Assembly (NCBI GenBank): GCA_016703425.1
Contig: JADJCA010000009.1
Location: forward strand, 124,001-188,000
Direction of reading: 5' to 3'
Length of the DNA stretch: 64,000 nucleotides
Source: Myxococcales bacterium
GTDB taxonomy: Bacteria; Myxococcota_A; Polyangia; Polyangiales; Polyangiaceae
Shown here: positions 26,819-35,494 of the stretch, piece by piece
Layout: the number at the start of each line of letters is the position of its first letter
Numbering within the stretch: position 1 is the first letter of the stretch
The notes under the pieces: model-generated
What the model was told of the DNA's origin: nothing
The model's input: only the letters and a program-made list of their open reading frames with translations
The model's database searches: none
Program-made: the position numbers and the translations under genes

Positions 26819-28261
26819 ATGCACTCCCTCCTTCTCGACCGCGCGCGCTTCGTTGCACTGGTCGTCGCCCTCACTGGGTCCGGCGCCGGGTGCGCGCCCG
26901 TCGAGGCACACGAGCACAACAGTGCCGCGCAGGGAGCCGTCTCCAGCGACGGCCGGCCCGCCGACCAGCGGCCCGCCCGCAGCGTGCCGCCAGCCTATGA
27001 GTCGCTCGTCCGAAGCGCGCTCCGCGAGATCGAAGGGCGCGTCGCTCTCGCCGGCGACCGGCACGTCGACACGCGGATCGCCCTAGACCGCGCCCTCGAA
27101 CGTCTCGCATTCGGCGGGCGCGATCTGGAAGAGGGATACCGATTGGCCATGCGCTCGCTCGTAAGCGCCTTCCCCATCGGGCACTTGGTCGTTTACCCAG
27201 GCAGCGAGAGTCAGTGCGGCGCAGAGGGGTTACCCATGGCCTCAAGCTCGCTCGTCGATGCGTGCCCTCAGCCCTTCGGCGATCACGTTGTGATCTCCAT
27301 GGCCGCAACCGGCAACCCCCTCGAACTCGAGCGCGGTGATGAGATCATGGCCGTCGACGGCAAGAGCGGCGCCGCGATGCTCGACGCGGCCTTCGCGCAA
27401 CCGATGTGCGCGGGTGGCTCCCCGAGCTTGGCTCACCGGCGCGCGCTATCGGCCACATCGCTCTTGTCGGCGGTCCGCGTCGGAAGCGTCGTGAGCATCC
27501 GGCACGCCAATGGCGCCACCGAGTCCAAGACGCTCGCACGGCTCACGCCGCCACGCGCGTGCCACGATCCGTTGGGGCGCGACGTCCGCTACGCGGCCCA
27601 GGCGAGCCTTCGCACCGACGGCGCTGCCGTCATCCACATTCCGTCGTTCTTTCCCCCGGACAACGACGCCGCCGACGTTGCCGGCTCCCTCGAGCGGTTC
27701 CGCACCGCCATCCGCGTCGAATTTCAGAAGGTCCAGCAGGCGCCCTGGCTCGTCATTGACGTGCGCGGCAACCGCGGCGGATACCCCGACGTCTCCATGG
27801 CGATCGCCGCGGGGTTACCCGGAGCGCGCCCCCTCGCGAAAGCCATCCGTTGCCAATCACGCGTGCCCTTCACGCAGCAATACGGCGGCGCCATTGACTA
27901 CGACTTCGCGCCATCGAACGAGTTTGAATACCGCGGCAAGGTCGCGATCCTCTCGGATGGCTTGAGCTTCAGCGCGACCGACTACTTCCTCCGCGTGGTG
28001 CGCCTCGCCACCAGTGCCATCGTCGTGGGGCGTCCCAGCGCGGGCGCTTACGGTGGCAGCGAGAGCGCGGTGGCACTCGGCGTCGCCAATGGCCCCGGCG
28101 CCGTCCTCTTCCCCGACCCTTGGCGCTGCACCGACGCCGCCGGGCAGATCATCGAAGGGCAGAACGTGCGACCCGATCTGGAGGAAGATCTGCTTCCAAC
28201 GGATTTGGCCCAAGGTGTCGACACCGACGTCGAAACGGCCGTGCGCCTCCTCAGGCGCTAG
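26819..28261 (+). CDS. S41-family peptidase lipoprotein (tail-specific-protease-like)
   Basis: 480 residues from the ATG at 26819, which opens a lipoprotein signal ending GSGAGC (Cys25). A PDZ-like segment is visible (LERGDEIMAVDGKSGAAML, about 173-191). The S41 core has WLVIDVRGNRGGYPDV (about 302-317) and the nucleophile region LSDGLSFSATDYF with Ser385 in place of the usual TASASE serine. HIPSFFPP is the characteristic strand before it. Peptidase activity is likely, but the general base is not obvious. Several Cys (SQCGAEG, DACPQP, QPMCAGG) suggest disulfides and an extracytoplasmic location. Confidence 0.8.
   Translation: MHSLLLDRARFVALVVALTGSGAGCAPVEAHEHNSAAQGAVSSDGRPADQRPARSVPPAYESLVRSALREIEGRVALAGDRHVDTRIALDRALERLAFGGRDLEEGYRLAMRSLVSAFPIGHLVVYPGSESQCGAEGLPMASSSLVDACPQPFGDHVVISMAATGNPLELERGDEIMAVDGKSGAAMLDAAFAQPMCAGGSPSLAHRRALSATSLLSAVRVGSVVSIRHANGATESKTLARLTPPRACHDPLGRDVRYAAQASLRTDGAAVIHIPSFFPPDNDAADVAGSLERFRTAIRVEFQKVQQAPWLVIDVRGNRGGYPDVSMAIAAGLPGARPLAKAIRCQSRVPFTQQYGGAIDYDFAPSNEFEYRGKVAILSDGLSFSATDYFLRVVRLATSAIVVGRPSAGAYGGSESAVALGVANGPGAVLFPDPWRCTDAAGQIIEGQNVRPDLEEDLLPTDLAQGVDTDVETAVRLLRR
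28243..28258. terminator. Short GC hairpin between convergent genes
   Basis: GCGCCT and AGGCGC flank a 4-base loop (CCTC), giving a 6-bp all-strong stem at the end of the S41 gene and just before the convergent lipoprotein stop. There is no T-tract, so it would be a GC-type bidirectional terminator if it works. Confidence 0.35.
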
Positions 28262-28265
28262 CGCG

Positions 28266-29651
28266 TTACCGCAGGCCTTGGAGCTTCGCCACCACAGCGC
28301 CGGCGTCGTCGCCCGACAAGACCGACGTGTCCGAGAGCGCGTGCGCGACGTCGAGGAGCTCGCGCTTGTCTTTGAAGAAGGCGAGCTGCCGGCCCATGCG
28401 CGAGAGGCCGTATTCGGTGCCCGCGTTGACGAGGGCCTTGCCGCTTTGCGCCTTCAAGAGGCGCTCCGGCGCCTTGAGCCAAGCGTCGGGTGTGAGCCCG
28501 GCGACGCGACTCGTGATCTTTCGCATCTCCTCCGTGGTGGCGAGCGCCGACTCGATGCTCTTGGTGAGGGAGCCGCCGAGAGGGAGGAGCGACGCGGCGG
28601 TCTTCAAGTAGCCGAGGTAGTCGCCGTCGCCGCGGTAGAAGCCGAGGACGCGCTGGAAGATGGCAGAGGTCTTCAGCGGGACGACGCCGAGTGAGTCGAA
28701 GGCCGAGAGCACGGCCCCGATGCTCTCCCACTTCTTGGCCTCCTCTTGCCGCTCGAGCTCCTGGTACGCGGGGCTCTTCTTGATCGCATCAAAGGCCGTG
28801 CGCCCTCGGTCGAGGAGCGCGTCCTTCAGCGCCGATTCGCTCGGAAAGGTCGGAGGCCGTGGGTCCGACATCTTCGCGTCTTGCGACACCGAGAGGAGCA
28901 CCTTGTAAAGGTTCGCCGAGAGACTCCCCGAACCGGCGTCGGTCGTGCGCGCGGTGAAGCCCACCGTGACCATGGCCGCTTCGATGCGCTCGAGGCGCTC
29001 GCAGTCGTCGTCGAGGCGCTCGAGCAGGAGCAAGAGGACCTCTTCGTAGTCCTTCCGACTCACCTGGTACGGCAATTCGAAGGGTGTCTTCTCACCGCTC
29101 TTGAGGACGCTGATCTGCCGAACGATCTGGAGCTGCTCGCGCCGTCCGAGCTCGATGGCGACGCGCACCGAGTGGATCTCGCTCATGAGGGCCGTCAGCG
29201 CGCCACTCAAGCGCCGAACCTCCTCGTAGTCGGTGTGAACCGTCGACTGATTCTTGTCCCACGCCGCTTGCGCCGCCGCGCGGTCGTCTTGCGACATGTT
29301 CGCCGTGAAGGTCAGCCGCTCGGGCACGCGCCGATCGACCGCCAGGCCCGTGCCGCCCTCATCGGCGCGAATGAAGAACGGAACAGCTCGCGATTGCAAC
29401 GAATCGAGGCTGCCGACGCCGCGACGACCCAGCACCGAATACGTCTTGTCAGCGCGCGCCTCGGCGCCCTTCTGCACGCCCGCGTATTTCTGCCCGTACA
29501 TCTCGTAGGTCGCCGACACCCATTCGCGACCGTAGAGGTGCGCGTTCGGAGTGACCGGAGCTCGGGCGCCGCAACCGGCGAGGCCCGGGAGAGCCAACAC
29601 GCCAACGCCAGCGGTGCCGGCGAGGAGAAACGAGCGACGCCCAATGCGCAT
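28266..29651 (-). CDS. Tat-type lipoprotein, largely helical, function unknown
   Basis: 461 residues; GAGG lies 5 bases before the ATG. The signal begins RIGRRSFLLAG, a twin-arginine pattern, and ends PGLAGC with Cys27, so it is probably a Tat-exported lipoprotein. The mature protein is mostly alpha-helical with long charged helices (SGALTALMSEIHSVRVAIEL, LLLLLERLDDDCERLERIEA). It shows no catalytic motif and only one Cys after the lipid site. The collagen-like lipoprotein gene lies immediately upstream (30 bases) on the same strand; a shared envelope structure is possible. No family recognised. Confidence 0.7.
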   Translation of the reverse strand: MRIGRRSFLLAGTAGVGVLALPGLAGCGARAPVTPNAHLYGREWVSATYEMYGQKYAGVQKGAEARADKTYSVLGRRGVGSLDSLQSRAVPFFIRADEGGTGLAVDRRVPERLTFTANMSQDDRAAAQAAWDKNQSTVHTDYEEVRRLSGALTALMSEIHSVRVAIELGRREQLQIVRQISVLKSGEKTPFELPYQVSRKDYEEVLLLLLERLDDDCERLERIEAAMVTVGFTARTTDAGSGSLSANLYKVLLSVSQDAKMSDPRPPTFPSESALKDALLDRGRTAFDAIKKSPAYQELERQEEAKKWESIGAVLSAFDSLGVVPLKTSAIFQRVLGFYRGDGDYLGYLKTAASLLPLGGSLTKSIESALATTEEMRKITSRVAGLTPDAWLKAPERLLKAQSGKALVNAGTEYGLSRMGRQLAFFKDKRELLDVAHALSDTSVLSGDDAGAVVAKLQGLR

Positions 29652-29681
29652 GCGGACCTCGAATCGGCGGAGCCGCGCGGC

Positions 29682-30980
29682 TCAGCGAACGGATTTGGAA
29701 GCCGACGGCTTCTTGACGTTCTTGTCCTCGAGCTTGCCCTTCTTGGCAGCGCCCTTCTTAGCGACGTCTTTGGCTTCGCCACCGCCGCCAGCGCCCGCGA
29801 GCGCAGACCCTTTCGTGGAGAGCACGGTAAGGGCGCTCAGATCGGCGAAGCGCTCAGCGACGGGCGCCTGAACGATGCTCGCGCGACCATCGGGGCCGCG
29901 CATGCCGGGTGTGCCTTGAGTGCCGCCCGTTCCCGACGTGCCGCGCTGACCGCTACGAGACCCCTGCCCCACGCCGCTGCCGGCCGAACCGCCCGACCCT
30001 GCCGAGCCACCGTTGCCGGCGGCGCCGCCAGCGCCACCGCTCACGTCGACCTTGATGAGTTGGGCGAGCTCAGGAAACGCGGGATCGAGGACGAGCTCAA
30101 CGTTGCCTCCGGGCCCACCGCGGCCACCGGAGCCGCCGTGACCACCCGTGCCACCGTTGCCGCCGTCGCCGCCGATGAACGCGGAGCCGCCCGAACCACC
30201 GGAGCCACCGGAGCCGCCGGAGCCTCCAGCGCCTCCGGCGCCGCCGGTCGCCGCGAGGGTGAACGGCTGGTCCGCGGGAAAGAGCAGAACGTCGTCGACG
30301 TCCCCGACGACCCGAACCGCGACGACCTTCTCGTAGAAGGGGGTCTTCACGAGCGTCGCAAATCCCTTGAGGGTGGGCCCGAGGTCACCGTCGCTCCCCA
30401 TGCCGCCGGGGCCGCCGTTGCCGCCCGAACCGCCGCGGCTTCCGTTGGAGCCCGACGATCCGCTCTGACCGGAGGGGCCACGTTGACCGCTGATGCCAGG
30501 CTTGCCGTGGCCGCCGCCGGCCTTGATGCACGAGTAGTCGGGCTTGTACTTGGTCTGAAACGAGAACTTGTCGGGGCGACGCTTGAACGCCGTCTTGATC
30601 TCGAACTCCTTGTCGAGCGTCAAACGCAGATCGCGCGCCGGCGCGAAGCGCCCATGCTCATCGAAGGCCCCAAGCTCGCTGTGGAACGCAAAATCCGCAA
30701 ATTCGAGCTTGTCGTTCCGATTGGCCTCATCGCCACCCACGTACGTCTCGAAGCTCTTCGCCTGCTTCTCGCCCTTCGGGAGCACGGTCGCAAAGACGGC
30801 CATCTGCACCGGTTGCCGCGGGCAGATGGTCTTCGCTTCCTTGCGAATGTCGACGCTCATGGTCTGCACGTCAGCCTCCGTGAGGTCGACGGAGTTGCGC
30901 CCGGCGAGGCTCTTCAGAAAGCCGCATCCGGTAGCGAAGGACAAGAGCGGCAAGAGGACGAGGGCGGCGGATACGCGCAT
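29682..30980 (-). CDS. Collagen-like, Gly-rich repeat lipoprotein
   Basis: 432 residues; GGAG lies 6 bases before the ATG. The signal ends SFATGC (Cys19). A globular N-terminal domain (about 30-150) is followed by a collagen-type Gly-X-Y stretch (from GKPGISGQRGPSGQ, about 152-195), a ~50-residue non-repetitive strand region (TLVKTPFYEKVVAVRVVG), then PGRS-like Gly-Gly-X runs (GGAGGAGGSGGSGGSGG and GGDGGNGGTGGHGG), another folded insert and a third Gly-rich block (SRSGQRGTSGTGG). It ends in a Lys-rich tail. It may be a surface filament or scaffold. The Gly tracts create the very long antisense open frame in this region, which I do not accept as a gene. Confidence 0.78.
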   Translation of the reverse strand: MRVSAALVLLPLLSFATGCGFLKSLAGRNSVDLTEADVQTMSVDIRKEAKTICPRQPVQMAVFATVLPKGEKQAKSFETYVGGDEANRNDKLEFADFAFHSELGAFDEHGRFAPARDLRLTLDKEFEIKTAFKRRPDKFSFQTKYKPDYSCIKAGGGHGKPGISGQRGPSGQSGSSGSNGSRGGSGGNGGPGGMGSDGDLGPTLKGFATLVKTPFYEKVVAVRVVGDVDDVLLFPADQPFTLAATGGAGGAGGSGGSGGSGGSGGSAFIGGDGGNGGTGGHGGSGGRGGPGGNVELVLDPAFPELAQLIKVDVSGGAGGAAGNGGSAGSGGSAGSGVGQGSRSGQRGTSGTGGTQGTPGMRGPDGRASIVQAPVAERFADLSALTVLSTKGSALAGAGGGGEAKDVAKKGAAKKGKLEDKNVKKPSASKSVR

Positions 30981-31123
30981 CGGGAACTCCGGGGGATTGC
31001 CCACGCAAGAGCACGCGGACCTCTCCCTATACGGAGGGGGCGGGGGAAGCTTCCCCCTCTCGGGATCGCGAGGCGCGCTCCTTGGGGCCGCTTTGCCCGG
31101 CGGCGTTCGCCCCGGCGGAAGCG

Positions 31124-31645
31124 CTAGGACCCGCCCGCGTCCGGCCCGCAAAGGGGCCCCACGACGAGCCCGTGGCCTGCGTCGACGGTGACCTCGGTGA
31201 TGACCTGGCGGGCCGCCACACAACGGGCGGCGTCTTCCGAGCGGATGTTGTTCACCACGGGCCCCCCGATGGCACCCGCCGCGGTCCAGCCGGCTCCTAC
31301 GGGGACGCTGTCGGTTGCACACTGCACATAGTAGAGAGTCCCGGCGGGGCTCACGAGACACATCGTCCCGAAGCTTCCACCGGTACCGGCATTGTGCATG
31401 CAAACGCCGGGGAGCGGTGCCGAGACGGGCACGACGCACTGGCGGGCTTCGTCGTAGCGGAAGGCTTTTGCCTCGCCAGGAATGAACTCAAGCCGTCCGC
31501 CCTCCGGGGGACGAAAGCCCGCCATCGGCTCCGCCGAGCAGGGGCCTTCGGGGGGCGTGGCCTCGGCCTGGCAGTGCAGAAGGGCCAACAGAGTCGCCGT
31601 GCCAGCGGCGAGCCACGAGCCTGGCCCAGCGTGGCGCGTCGCCAT
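31124..31645 (-). CDS. Small secreted/lipoprotein, function unknown
   Basis: 173 residues from the ATG opening MATRHAGPG. The hydrophobic segment ends LLALLHC, a possible lipobox with Cys25. The mature part has six further Cys in a compact beta-rich domain (RQCVVPVSAPLPGVCMHN, TMCLVSPAGTLYYVQCATDS, AARCVAARQVI, GPLCGPDAG). It is the last gene of a minus-strand run that starts at 36505. No family recognised. Confidence 0.6.
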   Translation of the reverse strand: MATRHAGPGSWLAAGTATLLALLHCQAEATPPEGPCSAEPMAGFRPPEGGRLEFIPGEAKAFRYDEARQCVVPVSAPLPGVCMHNAGTGGSFGTMCLVSPAGTLYYVQCATDSVPVGAGWTAAGAIGGPVVNNIRSEDAARCVAARQVITEVTVDAGHGLVVGPLCGPDAGGS

Positions 31646-31677
31646 CCTCGCTGCGAGGTCGAGGAACAAATCAGTCC

Positions 31678-34602
31678 TCAATGCACCGCGAACTTCAGGC
31701 GCCCCTCCGTCGACCACCAATCGCGGTAGCGCGTCTGCGCCTTCTCACGATCGCGCTTCGACTCGTCGGGGTAATACCCAAAATACTCTTTTGTGATGGC
31801 CTTTAGCTCGTCGCTCGCGGCTTTCCGCAGCGGCAAGGACTCGTGCATCAAGGCCTCGATGAGCCACTCGATGCGGTGCATCGACGAGTGCGCGTTCCAC
31901 CAGCTCTTCCACTTCTTGGGGTCGCCACCGAGCTCCTGCCGCGAAAGCACCTCGAGACCGCGGAGCGCCGCACCGTAGATCTCGCGATCCGCGTCGTCGA
32001 GCAACGCGATGAAGGTCGGCACCGCAAAAGCGTCGCGAATCTCTTCAAGCAGACGAATGACCTCGACGCGCTTGCGTCGCTCGTTCTGCGCGTCGCGCAC
32101 GAAGCGCCCGAGGTCACGCGCGACTTGTTCGCCGTGATGTCGCGACATGGCGCCCACCGACAGCCTCGCGGCCTTGCGAACGCGCGCGCTCTCGTCGAAG
32201 AGGCAAGGCACGACGGCCGGCAAGATGTCGGGGTACGCGAGCTCGGTGATGGAGAACACGGCCCAGAACCGGAGCTCTTCGCGCTCGTGCGAGACGAGGG
32301 GAAGGATGTAGGGCAGCGCCACCCGACGTTGTGCCGCGACGAGCCGAAGCACGGTCCCGCACGTGCTGAAGGGCGGAAAGAACTCTTCGTCGCCGCGAAG
32401 GTCATTGCGAATCGGGCCGGGGAAGCTCGCCATGATCGCCGGCATCGCCGTAGCGCCTTGGCGGAGCAGCTCCTGCGAAGCGCGCTCTTCGTTGCGTCCC
32501 GCCACAACGTCTTTGACGAGCACCTCAAGCTCGGCTGAAACGTCCACCATGATGGAGGGCAACTCTTCCGTGACGCCGCGCGCCGTCGGCGGACGACGCG
32601 CAGCGACCACAACCGTCTGACTAAGCGGCGGCAAAGACGCCGGCACGCTCTCCTCGATCATGTCGTCGTCGATCTCTTCGCCCTCAAGCTCCGCGAGGAC
32701 CTTGGCAGCGGCTTGCGGCGTGAGCTCCTCGGCTTCGATGCGCGACGGTCCCGACGGCTCCGGCTCGGGCACCGGCGCCCCCTGCCCCGGTTCCAACTCC
32801 TGCGTCTCGGCGACGGGCGACCGCATGGGCGTCGCGGCGGCGTCGTCGACTTCGACTCCCAGCTCGGGAACCTTCGGCGCGCGAAGTCCCTCAGGCACAT
32901 CGACGTGTGGCTCGCGGCCGGGCGACATCGGCGGAGCGCTCCGTCGCGTCGGCAGCGGCGGCGCGCTGCGGCGTGGCGGCGCCGATGGCCTTCCCGACGG
33001 ACGTGCCGGCGGCTGCGAACGACGCGGCTCGAAGACCTGCTCCGGCGGCCTCGTAGTCGGATCGACAGGATCCTCGCGAGGGATGGGTGGCCCCACCGGC
33101 TTGCGAACCACGAGCACGTTCTCGGGCGGCGGGTCCGTGCCCATGCGCCCCGTCGGTGACTCGGGCCGCGGAGGCGCGTCGACCGGCGGGGGCGGAACGC
33201 TCGTCGCAGCGGGCGACGCTGGCGTCTCGTGGCGAGGCATCTCGGGCGGCGGCGGCGCCGACCGCGGAGCATCGAGCTCCGGCGGCAGCGACGGCGGCGG
33301 CGGCACGCTCCCCTCGCGAACCACACGCGACAGGAGAGCAGCGCGGTGCGCGCGGATTTCGTCGGACGTCTCGCGCACCTCGCGGGTCGGCTGCGGAACG
33401 GTGCTGAGGGCGCGGTCAGAGCTGCCGACCTTCTTCTTCATGATGAGCCGCTCGAAGGCCTGGCCCATGAGCAGCGAGAAGGTCGTCACGTCGGAGGGAT
33501 TCTCGATGGGAGCGTCGGTGTCGTTGGAGTCGCCGTAAAGGAGCGCCACCGTTCGGCGACGAACGACAAGAGGAACGACGATGGCTTCGCCCTTCGGCGG
33601 GCGACCGAGGTCGGTCAGAAAGATGCCGTCGATGCCCTCGTTGGGAGGCACCGACACCACGGGGACGCCACGCTCCTTGGCGACCGAGAGCACGCTCGGC
33701 ATGTCGAGCGGCACGCCCAGCGCGGCGACCCGATCGCGCGTAGCGCCGGCCCCGAAGGCGTCACGCCCTTCGGCGATGTCGCCGTGCACCACGAAGAGCG
33801 CGGCATAGTCGAAATATTGCCGCGAAAAATCGAAGAACAAATCGAGCAGGCCGTCGCGGTCCTGCTGCGCCTCGAGTTCGCGCTTCGCGGCGTCGAAGGT
33901 CAGCGGCCGGTTGCGACGACGCGGCGGGCGCGCCGCCGGCGGCCCCTCGCGCGCGAGCGTATGGTGCACGGGCATCGGCTGGGGCGTGGGCTCGATGCGC
34001 GGCACGATGGCCTCGACCCCTTGCGGCGCCGGGAACGACGCGATGGTCGAGCGCGACATCGTGGCTTTGGGCGCCGGCGTGGGCTCTTTGGCCTTCGTGC
34101 GCACCGCGGGCGGCTGCATCGATTCGACGCGCTCGCCTCGCAATCGACGTGCGAGCCGGTCGAAGCGACGGTCGGCCACGAGGCCGTAGTCGCGCGCGAG
34201 CGCCTCACGGATGCGCACCAGCGGTGCCGCGCGCTGCACGAGCGGGATGCCGAGGGCGAACATCAGCTTCTCTTCATCCGCGGGGCTGAGAGCCTCGGCG
34301 ACGGCCAAGACAAGCTGCTCGCCGTCATCGGTCAGGCACAAGGGCAAGATCGAGCGCTTGTCGGCGACGTCGCGCGGCACGAGCGATCGCGCCTGCTCGT
34401 CGGACGGCAAGGGACCGGCGCCAGCGGGACGCAGGTTCATGCTCTCCCCCAGCACCTCCGCGAGCTTGTTCTCGTCGACCGTGGCGCACTCGAGGAGGTT
34501 CGTCACGAGATCGCCCCCGTACAGCACCTGGCGCGCAAGCGCCTCCTCGACATCGCGAATGGTCGCGACCTCACGTTGAACGAGGAGGGAACTCAGGGAC
34601 AT
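31678..34602 (-). CDS. GspE-N (MshEN-like) / GAF-like / HEAT-repeat protein
   Basis: 974 residues. An N-terminal MshEN/T2SSE-N domain (about 1-140: SSLLVQREVATIRDVEEALA through ALGIPLVQRAAPLVRIREAL) appears without the GspE ATPase. A GAF-like sensor domain spans about 235-390 (DGLLDLFFDFSRQYFDYAALF, GEAIVVPLVVRRRTVALLYGD). A long Pro/Arg/Glu-rich linker (about 395-715) leads to HEAT-like repeats (about 720-960: LLRQGATAMPAIMASFPGP, EREELRFWAVFSITELAYPD, LFDESARVRKAARLSVGAM). MshEN domains can bind cyclic di-GMP; here the usual RLG of the first motif is not obvious (GGDLVTNLLE). It is probably a cytoplasmic signalling or scaffold protein. It lies 58 bases downstream of hemD on the same strand. 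Confidence 0.75.
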   Translation of the reverse strand: MSLSSLLVQREVATIRDVEEALARQVLYGGDLVTNLLECATVDENKLAEVLGESMNLRPAGAGPLPSDEQARSLVPRDVADKRSILPLCLTDDGEQLVLAVAEALSPADEEKLMFALGIPLVQRAAPLVRIREALARDYGLVADRRFDRLARRLRGERVESMQPPAVRTKAKEPTPAPKATMSRSTIASFPAPQGVEAIVPRIEPTPQPMPVHHTLAREGPPAARPPRRRNRPLTFDAAKRELEAQQDRDGLLDLFFDFSRQYFDYAALFVVHGDIAEGRDAFGAGATRDRVAALGVPLDMPSVLSVAKERGVPVVSVPPNEGIDGIFLTDLGRPPKGEAIVVPLVVRRRTVALLYGDSNDTDAPIENPSDVTTFSLLMGQAFERLIMKKKVGSSDRALSTVPQPTREVRETSDEIRAHRAALLSRVVREGSVPPPPSLPPELDAPRSAPPPPEMPRHETPASPAATSVPPPPVDAPPRPESPTGRMGTDPPPENVLVVRKPVGPPIPREDPVDPTTRPPEQVFEPRRSQPPARPSGRPSAPPRRSAPPLPTRRSAPPMSPGREPHVDVPEGLRAPKVPELGVEVDDAAATPMRSPVAETQELEPGQGAPVPEPEPSGPSRIEAEELTPQAAAKVLAELEGEEIDDDMIEESVPASLPPLSQTVVVAARRPPTARGVTEELPSIMVDVSAELEVLVKDVVAGRNEERASQELLRQGATAMPAIMASFPGPIRNDLRGDEEFFPPFSTCGTVLRLVAAQRRVALPYILPLVSHEREELRFWAVFSITELAYPDILPAVVPCLFDESARVRKAARLSVGAMSRHHGEQVARDLGRFVRDAQNERRKRVEVIRLLEEIRDAFAVPTFIALLDDADREIYGAALRGLEVLSRQELGGDPKKWKSWWNAHSSMHRIEWLIEALMHESLPLRKAASDELKAITKEYFGYYPDESKRDREKAQTRYRDWWSTEGRLKFAVH

Positions 34603-34660
34603 GGGCGAGCGGTGGCGACGCGGCCGTGCCGAACGGCGCGCGACGATTCGCCATTGTCCA

Positions 34661-35476
34661 TCAAGTCGCCGGGCGTCGCAATTTGTGCGGGACTCGGGTC
34701 ACGAAATACGCTCCCAAAGCCTCCGCCAAGGCCGCCGCGGTCTGGACCTCGGCGGTCACGTCGACGCGGATTCCGTGGCGCGCGGCCGCTTCCGTGGTGA
34801 GCGGGCCGATGCTGCCCACGACGCAGGGCGACAAGAGGTGAGCCGCCCTCTCGCGGTCGCCCGCGATGGCAACGAAACTGTCCACGGTGCTCGCCGAGGT
34901 AAACGTCACCGCATCCACGTCGCCGCGCGAAAGAGCCAAGAGCGGCGCCTTCAGCGTCGCCGGCGGCACGGTCCGCGTCTCGTAGACCGGCAGGACGTCA
35001 ACGACCAAGCCGGCTTCGCGAAGTGCTTCCGGAAGCGCTTCACGAGCGACGCGCGCGCGCGGAAGGAGCAGCCGCATGCCCGCGTGAGCGCCTTGATGAA
35101 CGACCACGTCGACGATGCCTTCGCCGCGATGCTCCTCGGCGACGGCGGTCACTGTCAGGCCCGCAGCCTCGAGGGCGGCGGCCGTGGCTGGGCCCACGGC
35201 CACGACCTTGGAATGGGGAGCGACGCTCGCGTTTCGCTTCGCCATCGCCACAAGGAACGGAGCCACGGCGGCGGCGCTCGTGAACGCCACGAAGTCGTAG
35301 GCCGGGAGCGAAGCGGCCGCAGCGTCGAGCTCCGGCGACACGTCGATGACGTGAAGCTCGATGAGCGGGGCCGCGACCGGCTCCGCTCCTCGCTCCCGCA
35401 AGAGCTCCGCGAAGGCATCGCTCCGGTCGGCCGCGCGGGTGACGAGGACGCGAACACCGGCGAGGTCGTCAGGCAT
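34661..35476 (-). CDS. hemD: Uroporphyrinogen-III synthase
   Basis: 271 residues. HemD cyclises hydroxymethylbilane to uroporphyrinogen III. The two-domain fold is evident: GVRVLVTRAADRSDAFAELL at the start, YDFVAFTSAAAV (about 60-71), VVAVGPATAAALEAAGL (about 91-107), VDAVTFTSASTVDSFV (second domain) and GSIGPLTTEAAARHGI near the end. The family is weakly conserved in sequence, but these blocks match it well. It lies 18 bases from a lipoprotein gene upstream on the same strand. hemB is just beyond, in the opposite direction. Confidence 0.88.
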   Translation of the reverse strand: MPDDLAGVRVLVTRAADRSDAFAELLRERGAEPVAAPLIELHVIDVSPELDAAAASLPAYDFVAFTSAAAVAPFLVAMAKRNASVAPHSKVVAVGPATAAALEAAGLTVTAVAEEHRGEGIVDVVVHQGAHAGMRLLLPRARVAREALPEALREAGLVVDVLPVYETRTVPPATLKAPLLALSRGDVDAVTFTSASTVDSFVAIAGDRERAAHLLSPCVVGSIGPLTTEAAARHGIRVDVTAEVQTAAALAEALGAYFVTRVPHKLRRPAT

Positions 35477-35494
35477 CTCAGCTCTTCGTAACGC

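Noticed and set aside
28746..31127. 793-codon open frame on the plus strand opposite the Tat-type and collagen-like lipoprotein genes
   Set aside because: It is antisense to two genes with signal peptides and good start signals. Its translation is Arg/Ala/Glu-rich without domains, and the Gly-rich repeats explain the lack of stops.
33229..34800. 523-codon open frame antisense to the GspE-N/HEAT gene
   Set aside because: His/Arg-rich composition typical of a high-GC antisense shadow; the minus strand has domain motifs throughout.
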